DNA of 10,606 nt from a bacterium (lineage in GTDB: Bacteria > Verrucomicrobiota > Verrucomicrobiae > JAJYAR01): the NCBI GenBank assembly GCA_021779435.1, contig JAJYAR010000056.1:1-10606 (forward strand), read 5' to 3'. The translations under genes and the position numbers were made by a program. Position 1 is the stretch's first letter; every line of letters begins with the position of its first letter. Under the pieces are notes generated by a model, which saw only the letters and a list, made by a program, of their open reading frames with translations, made no database searches and was not told the DNA's origin. Shown here one piece after another: positions 6,111-10,606 of the stretch.

Positions 6111-6806
6111 ATGGCTGAATCTCACGTCCCGTCTCCGGACGCGCCGCCCTCCAGTTCCTGGCTCGTCACCTTCCGGAATGCGTTCATCTCCGGCGTGTTT
6201 CTGCTCGCGCCGCTCATTGTCACGGTCTGGGCCTTCGGGAAGATCGTCGACATCATCGGCGGCACCTTCTGGCCAATCTATCAGCAGTACCTTCCCCAGA
6301 CGCTTCAGAAGCTGCCGTTCGTGTGGGACCTGATCGCGACGATCGTCGTGCTCCTGCTCGTGACCGCGTTTGGATTCCTGTCCAACTACGTCTTCGGGAA
6401 ATTCTTCTTCAGCATCGCGGAACGGGCCATCCTCCGCATCCCGGGCGTCGGCTCGGTCTATCAGTCCATCAAGCAGATCGTTGCGACCTTCGGCAGTCAG
6501 AACCGCAACGTGTTCAGCAAGGTGGTCATGATCGAGTTTCCGCGCAAAGGGGTCTGGGCGGTCGGTTTTCTGACGAACAAGAGTCACAGTGAGGCCCACT
6601 CGTTGATCGGTCCCGAGGTGTGGACGGTCTTTGTGCCAACCACCCCGAATCCCACCAGCGGCTTCCTCCTGCTCATTCCGAAACAGGATATCATCGAACT
6701 CGAGATGAGCGTGGGCGACGGCATGAAGATGATCATTTCCGGCGGGGCAGTGCTTCCGCCCCGGACACCACTTCACGCGGCCGCGGAACCCGTCGCGAGA
6801 TCCTGA
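6111..6806 (+). CDS. DUF502 family inner-membrane protein
   Basis: This 231-residue membrane protein belongs to the DUF502 family, whose function is unknown to me. Two membrane segments are visible at about 23-45 (FRNAFISGVFLLAPLIVTVW) and 71-93 (a run rich in Val, Leu and Ile). Family signatures are IPGVGSVYQSIKQI (110-123), FVPTTPNPTSGFLLLIP (174-190) and the closing MSVGDGMKMIISGG (199-212). Length matches the usual 200-230 residues. ATG 6111 has no Shine-Dalgarno but gives a normal short, Pro/Ser-rich cytoplasmic lead. recO starts 33 bases after the stop, so the two are probably co-transcribed. The link to DNA repair is positional only. Confidence 0.92.
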   Translation: MAESHVPSPDAPPSSSWLVTFRNAFISGVFLLAPLIVTVWAFGKIVDIIGGTFWPIYQQYLPQTLQKLPFVWDLIATIVVLLLVTAFGFLSNYVFGKFFFSIAERAILRIPGVGSVYQSIKQIVATFGSQNRNVFSKVVMIEFPRKGVWAVGFLTNKSHSEAHSLIGPEVWTVFVPTTPNPTSGFLLLIPKQDIIELEMSVGDGMKMIISGGAVLPPRTPLHAAAEPVARS

Positions 6807-6839
6807 TTTCGAGCAGGGTTTGAGACCGGTCGTCGTTCC

Positions 6840-7454
6840 ATGCCCGCCCAGACCCTCGAAACCGACGCCTTCGTGCTGCTCCGGCAGCCGCCGAGCGACG
6901 CGTTTCAGATGCTATCGGTCCTTTCGGCCGAGCATGGAGTGCTGTCCATCCTCCAGCGGGTGCCTGGAAAGGCCGGCGCAAGTGCGACGCTGCTCGATCT
7001 TTTCGACGAGGCTGCGCTCGTGCTCGAAACGTCGAACCAGGGCCGGACGTATTTTGTGAAGGAGACGCGGATCCTCACCCGGCATTCTGGAATCGGCCGC
7101 AGCTACGACGCCTTGCGGCTCGCGTCGACGCTCACTGCCCTCGTTTCGCGAAATCCGGTCAATGAGGAGAGCCGCGCCGGGGTCGCCAGCCTGCTTCGGG
7201 CCGCGCTCACCGCCTTCGGCACCAGCGACAGGCCGGATGTGGTGTACTTGAAGAGCCTGTACCGTTTCGCCAGGGACGAAGGTTATCCCTTGAAACAGGA
7301 ATGGTTCCAGACCCTGGGCTCCTCCGACCGTGCGGTGCTGACAACGGTCCTCAACCGGCCGCTCAACGAACAGACCGCGGCACCCGAGGTGGTCGAACGG
7401 CTCCAGCGCCGGCTCGACGACTACCTTCGCGCCAACACCGAAATCCTCCTCTGA
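6840..7454 (+). CDS. recO: RecO-like DNA repair protein, short
   Basis: This 204-residue protein matches RecO, the mediator that with RecR loads RecA onto SSB-coated single-stranded DNA and anneals strands. The N-terminal OB-fold shows the typical pattern TDAFVLLRQPPSDAFQMLSVLSAEHGVLSIL (8-37) followed by basic VPGKAG (41-46). The rest is helical, as in the RecO C-terminal domain, with YLKSLYRFARDEGY in the middle. It is shorter than the usual 230-260 residues and contains no cysteine, so the zinc finger of some RecO proteins is absent. ATG 6840 lies 33 bases after the DUF502 stop, with only a weak ribosome binding site. The neighbour downstream is a nuclease-helicase, consistent with recombinational repair. 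RecO sequences diverge strongly, so the assignment rests mainly on the N-terminal domain and length. Confidence 0.75.
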   Translation: MPAQTLETDAFVLLRQPPSDAFQMLSVLSAEHGVLSILQRVPGKAGASATLLDLFDEAALVLETSNQGRTYFVKETRILTRHSGIGRSYDALRLASTLTALVSRNPVNEESRAGVASLLRAALTAFGTSDRPDVVYLKSLYRFARDEGYPLKQEWFQTLGSSDRAVLTTVLNRPLNEQTAAPEVVERLQRRLDDYLRANTEILL

Positions 7455-7463
7455 GCGGATGCC

Positions 7464-7477
7464 CGCGAAGCTTCGCG
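7464..7477. terminator. 14-base perfect palindrome after recO
   Basis: CGCGAAGCTTCGCG is a perfect palindrome ten bases after the recO stop, followed by CTTTG. As RNA it can form a five-base-pair stem with an AGCT loop. It may be a weak terminator or a processing hairpin between recO and the helicase gene, which starts 40 bases on. Confidence 0.3.
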
Positions 7478-7516
7478 CTTTGAAATCCACGGCCATCTGT
7501 CTTCGCTAAGCCATCG

Positions 7517-10252
7517 ATGATTTTCGACCTGGATAAACGCACCGTTGCGCTCGGCGTGGGCGAGTTCTCCTCGTTTTCGCTCGGCCCCAGGGAAGCGGGC
7601 GACGGCGGCGGATCCGGGATCTGGAGAGCCCAGTTGGGCACGCGCTGGCACAACGAATTGCGCAGCAGGGCCGTCGCCGAACACGCCGACGCCGCGCAGT
7701 TCGAGGTCCCAATCACCGGCAGCATCGTTCACCGGGGTTGGACGTTTTCGTTCAACGGTCGCATCGACCAGATCATCCGGCCAGCGTCAGCGCCCCCTGT
7801 CCTGGCATCAATCGGCCCGGAACCGTCGGCAAGGCGTGCGATCCCGGCAATCACCGTCCTGCGCGAGATCAAGTCCGTCACCCGCCCGCTGCCCGCGGAC
7901 GAGGTGGAGTTGCGACGCGAGTACCCGGAGTACTTCGTCCAGCTCGCCACGTACCTCGCCCTCTCGCGTCAGCGCCTCCTCGCGCCGTCCCCCATCGGTG
8001 CCGAAGCGGGTGTCGCCAGCGAGCCGACCGTCATCGGCTCTCCAAATGCTTTGCGCGGCGAACTCGTCTTCGTCGAAGCCAGCGCCGGCCTCGCGCAGAC
8101 CGTACCGGTAAGCCATTCAGACGACGCGCTGTTCGTCGCACAGCTCGAACAGCTCGCTGAGTTCCTCAATCTCCGGCTCCGCGCGCGGGAGCGACTTCGG
8201 GGACTGCGCTACCGGCCGGCGTTCGCATCGCCGCGCCCGGGCCAGGAGACCACGCTCGGCGAACTCACCACGACGTTCGAGCGTCGCCCGCTCGTGCTGT
8301 TCGAAGCCCCAACCGGCTTCGGCAAGACCGGCGTATTGCTCGAGTTCGCGCTGGGCCAGCTCAGGTCCGGGCACTTCGACCGCGCCCTCTATCTCACGAG
8401 CAAATCCACCGGCCAGCTGCAGGTCGTCCGCACGCTGCAGGGCATGACCGGCCCTTCGGGCATTTCAGATTTGAGATTTGATATTTCAGATTCACAGCCC
8501 TCGGCAGCAGGCTCCGGCATTTCAAATCTGAAATCTCAAATCCCGCCTCCCGCTCCCTCCGCCCTCTCGCCTCTCGCCTCTCCCCTCTCGCCTCCAACCA
8601 CTCCCGTCGCCGTCTGGCACGTCCGCAACAAGGCCGAGCACTGCGTCAACGCGACGTTTCATTGCGTGCGCGACAATTGCTCGTACATCGCCGGCGCCGC
8701 CGAGCGCTGGCCGGCCAGCGGTCTGTCCCGTTTCTATCTCGACGAGCAGCATGCTCGCGACCTCGACGCACTGAAGGCTGCCGGCCGCGAGGCCAGGATC
8801 TGCCCCTACGAGATCACACGCGCCGCCCTCACCTTCAACGACGTGTGGCTCGGTGACTACAATTACGTGTTCGCGCCGTCGAACCGCGGCCTGTTTTACG
8901 ACCAGCCCGGATTCGAGCCCGCGCGCACGCTCCTCATCGTCGACGAGGCTCACAACCTTCCATCGCGCGTGGCCGACAGCTACTCACACGCGTTTTCGTC
9001 CATGTCCGCGTATGGCGTCCTCGAGGAACTCCATCGCGTCCGCCCGCTCGCCTCGCTCGTCGCCGCCTGGGACCACTGGTGCCATTTTCTGAATCACCTG
9101 AAACCCAACGAGGGACTATCCGCCAGCGAGGAGGACGACGCGCTCCATCTTCTCGGCGAGGTCGCCAGGCAGGTGTCCAGCGTGCCGGTCGATTTTGCCG
9201 CGCTCGGCGCCTCCGCGGCCGACGCGCTCTGGCAGGTGCCTTCGCTCCTCGACGAACTGAACACGGTCGACATCCCCCGCCTCTGGTGGTCGCCGCGCGG
9301 CGGCGAACTTGCGATCACGTGCCTCGACGCCGCCACGGCGATCGGCGCAACGCTTCGTGAGTACGGTGGCGTCGTGCTCGCCAGCGCAACGCTCACGCCC
9401 GTCGATGGCTTCAGCGCAGCCTGCGGACTGGACGCCCCGCCCGAGGTGCCCGTCGCCCGTGCAGCGACACCGGAAAGGCTCGGGGCGCTGAACAAGCGGA
9501 CGACCCGGAAGCTCTACAAGCAGCTCACGAGCGCCGCGGAGCTCCTTCGCGTCGAGGAAGCGCGGGACGCCGCGTCGCCCTCCGTGGTCAAGGCGCACGC
9601 GCCGTGGCGTGACGGCACGTACGACATCGTCTTCGACGCACGCGTTGACACGAGTTTCCAGCACCGCACGCGGTATTTCGCCGCAACCGCCGCCACGGTT
9701 GTCGCCCTGCGGGGCGCCGCGTCCGCGCCCGTCGCCGTGTTTTTCCCGTCCTATGCCTATGCCGAGGCGATTCGGGCGGCGCTCGCCTCCGCACACCCGG
9801 GTTTTCGCGTGGTTGTGCAACCGAAGGTCCGCGATCTCGCAGCCCAGAGCGCATGGGTCGACGAATCGCTGGTCGCCAGCGACGCGCTTCTGCTCGTGCT
9901 CGGATCCAGCTTTGCGGAGGGCATCGACAGCCTGGGCGGCAGAATCACGCACGCGATGATTGTCGGTCCCGCGCTTCCCGAAGTGAACGCCGTGCAACGC
10001 GCTCGGCTCGCCGAGGCCGCGCGCCGGGGCCTTTCACGCGAGGCGTCATTCCGGCAGGTGTACCAGATTCCCGGAATGACGAAGGTGAACCAGGCGCTCG
10101 GACGGCTCGTTCGCGGCCCCGGGCAACACGCCAGAGTCATCCTTCACTGCCGTCGTTTTCTCGACGAGGGTTACCTGTCGCTGCTCGCGCCGGAGTATCG
10201 GACCGGCACAACGGTGCTGAACGACGAAGCGCTCCGCGCATGGCTCCTGTAG
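7517..10252 (+). CDS. PD-(D/E)XK nuclease-Fe-S helicase fusion (XPD/DinG-like)
   Basis: This 911-residue protein looks like a DNA repair enzyme joining a nuclease to a 5'-3' type SF2 helicase. Residues 1-230 carry a RecB/Cas4-like nuclease pattern: H45, GRID (81-84, D84), LREIKSV (115-121, E117 and K119), and Q142-x3-Y146. No cysteines occur there, so this domain has no Fe-S cluster of its own. Helicase motifs: Walker A APTGFGKT (264-271), motif Ia LYLTSKSTGQ (291-300), DEAH (476-479), motif III LASATLTP (621-628), motif V region GSSFAEGID (796-804) and motif VI QALGRLVR (859-866). Four cysteines before the DEAH box, C376, C383, C388 and C429, are the likely 4Fe-4S ligands of the XPD/DinG type. 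An unusual Ser/Pro-rich insert at about 313-363 is encoded by repeat DNA. The stop codon lies inside a REP element. ATG 7517 has no Shine-Dalgarno. The fused activity is inferred from motifs. Confidence 0.88.
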   Translation: MIFDLDKRTVALGVGEFSSFSLGPREAGDGGGSGIWRAQLGTRWHNELRSRAVAEHADAAQFEVPITGSIVHRGWTFSFNGRIDQIIRPASAPPVLASIGPEPSARRAIPAITVLREIKSVTRPLPADEVELRREYPEYFVQLATYLALSRQRLLAPSPIGAEAGVASEPTVIGSPNALRGELVFVEASAGLAQTVPVSHSDDALFVAQLEQLAEFLNLRLRARERLRGLRYRPAFASPRPGQETTLGELTTTFERRPLVLFEAPTGFGKTGVLLEFALGQLRSGHFDRALYLTSKSTGQLQVVRTLQGMTGPSGISDLRFDISDSQPSAAGSGISNLKSQIPPPAPSALSPLASPLSPPTTPVAVWHVRNKAEHCVNATFHCVRDNCSYIAGAAERWPASGLSRFYLDEQHARDLDALKAAGREARICPYEITRAALTFNDVWLGDYNYVFAPSNRGLFYDQPGFEPARTLLIVDEAHNLPSRVADSYSHAFSSMSAYGVLEELHRVRPLASLVAAWDHWCHFLNHLKPNEGLSASEEDDALHLLGEVARQVSSVPVDFAALGASAADALWQVPSLLDELNTVDIPRLWWSPRGGELAITCLDAATAIGATLREYGGVVLASATLTPVDGFSAACGLDAPPEVPVARAATPERLGALNKRTTRKLYKQLTSAAELLRVEEARDAASPSVVKAHAPWRDGTYDIVFDARVDTSFQHRTRYFAATAATVVALRGAASAPVAVFFPSYAYAEAIRAALASAHPGFRVVVQPKVRDLAAQSAWVDESLVASDALLLVLGSSFAEGIDSLGGRITHAMIVGPALPEVNAVQRARLAEAARRGLSREASFRQVYQIPGMTKVNQALGRLVRGPGQHARVILHCRRFLDEGYLSLLAPEYRTGTTVLNDEALRAWLL
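8459..8543. repeat. AT-rich inverted repeat inserted in frame in the helicase gene
   Basis: GATTTGAGATTT (8468-8479) is the exact reverse complement of AAATCTCAAATC (8531-8542). ATTTCAGATTT (8462-8472) is the reverse complement of AAATCTGAAAT (8524-8534). ATTTCAGATT recurs at 8483-8492, and GGCATTTCA occurs directly repeated at 8459-8467 and 8516-8524. The stretch is strikingly AT-rich inside a GC-rich gene yet keeps the reading frame, encoding residues about 315-342 (ISDLRFDISDSQ, then ISNLKSQI). It has the look of a small palindromic mobile repeat. Confidence 0.85.
8564..8594. repeat. Heptamer tandem repeat in the helicase gene
   Basis: Four tandem copies of CTCTCGC (8564-8591; the third is CTCTCCC) followed by a partial CTC. 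It lies within a pyrimidine-rich run from about 8543 to 8597 that follows the AT-rich inverted repeat and encodes SPLASPLSPP. Seven is not a multiple of three, so a change in copy number would shift the frame. Confidence 0.8.
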
Positions 10253-10606
10253 GAGCAGATTTATCTGCGACGGCTCGGTCCACCGGAGGCTCGTCCCACC
10301 AGCCGGTCGCAAATGAATTTGCTCCTACAGCGCGAAGGACACCCTTCCTGTAGGAGCAGATTTATCTGCGATGGCTCGGTCCACCGAGGCTCGTCCCACC
10401 AGTCGGTCGCAAATGAATTTGCTCCTACAGCGCGAAGGACACCCTTCCTGTAGGAGCAGATTTATCTGCGATGGCTCGGTCCACCGAGGCTCGTCCCACC
10501 AGTCGGCCGCAAATGAATTTGCTCCTACAGCGCGAAGAACACCCTTCCCGTAGGAGCAGATTTATCTGCGATGGCTTTGATCCACCGACGTCGGCGACTA
10601 CGCCAC
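10248..10606. repeat. Tandem array of paired inverted REP elements (BIME-like), running off the window
   Basis: Forward REPs begin at 10248, 10349, 10449 and 10549, a period of 100-101 bases. Each starts TGTAGGAGC (CGTAGGAGC in the fourth) and holds the stem GCAGAT-TT-ATCTGC. Inverted REPs lie at 10307-10329, 10407-10429 and 10507-10529; read on the - strand they start TGTAGGAGC and hold GCAAAT-TC-ATTTGC. A linker hairpin CTCGGT-CC-ACCGAG (10375-10388 in unit 2) sits between arms, and GAAGG/CCTTC (10334-10347) can pair between units. Three units are complete. The fourth diverges after 10575 (TTTGATCC) and the sequence ends at the window edge. Units are nearly identical, which suggests recent amplification. 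Such elements are moved by RAYT transposases, none of which is visible here. The array may also act as a terminator or mRNA 3' protector for the helicase gene. Confidence 0.9.

Noticed and set aside
9116..9997. 293-codon open frame on the - strand opposite the helicase gene
   Set aside because: It is a shadow of the helicase frame; no recognisable motifs and arginine-rich low-complexity composition.
10371..10553. 60-codon + strand frame inside the repeat array
   Set aside because: It is translated repeat DNA; the peptide itself repeats and no gene feature supports it.
10248..10606. CRISPR array
   Set aside because: The 100-base units are repeated almost whole, with no variable spacers, and consist of inverted hairpin pairs.

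Overview
The window is GC-rich bacterial DNA carrying seven confident protein genes plus one doubtful mini-ORF, all on the + strand, with short gaps. Gene content (methylmalonyl-CoA mutase chaperone, phoH/7TM-HD/ybeY cluster, DUF502 membrane protein next to recO, a nuclease-helicase) and REP-type intergenic repeats would fit a Verrucomicrobiota bacterium of the Opitutaceae type. That assignment is an inference from gene order and composition, not proven by a marker gene.

Layout. 3-1043 is a MeaB-type P-loop GTPase. 1044-1420 is a 377-base non-coding gap holding a post-stop hairpin, a solitary REP element, a large imperfect hairpin and a terminator-like hairpin with a T run. 1421-5933 is a compact run of four genes: HIT-family hydrolase, PhoH ATPase, 7TM-HD phosphohydrolase (PgpH/YqfF type, a cyclic di-AMP phosphodiesterase family) and the endoribonuclease YbeY. 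PhoH-7TMHD-YbeY is a conserved bacterial neighbourhood linked to RNA metabolism and second-messenger turnover. A 15-codon ORF bridges phoH and the 7TM-HD gene by overlapping both.

5934-6110 is a 177-base gap with three hairpins or palindromes, probably the boundary between two transcription units. 6111-10252 holds a DUF502 membrane protein, a short RecO-like protein and a 911-residue protein that joins an N-terminal PD-(D/E)XK nuclease-like domain to an Fe-S type (XPD/DinG-like) superfamily 2 helicase. RecO and the nuclease-helicase suggest a DNA repair or recombination theme. The helicase gene carries an AT-rich inverted repeat plus a heptamer repeat tract in frame, right between helicase motif Ia and the Fe-S cysteines.

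10248-10606 is a tandem array with a period of about 100 bases. Each unit has two REP-like hairpins in inverted orientation (a BIME-like structure), and the two hairpin types show base-pair covariation. The helicase stop codon lies inside the first REP. The most interesting items are the repeat invasion of a coding sequence, the nuclease-helicase fusion, the REP array, the YbeY metal-ligand change and the bridging mini-ORF. I see no CRISPR array, tRNA, rRNA, transposase or phage gene.
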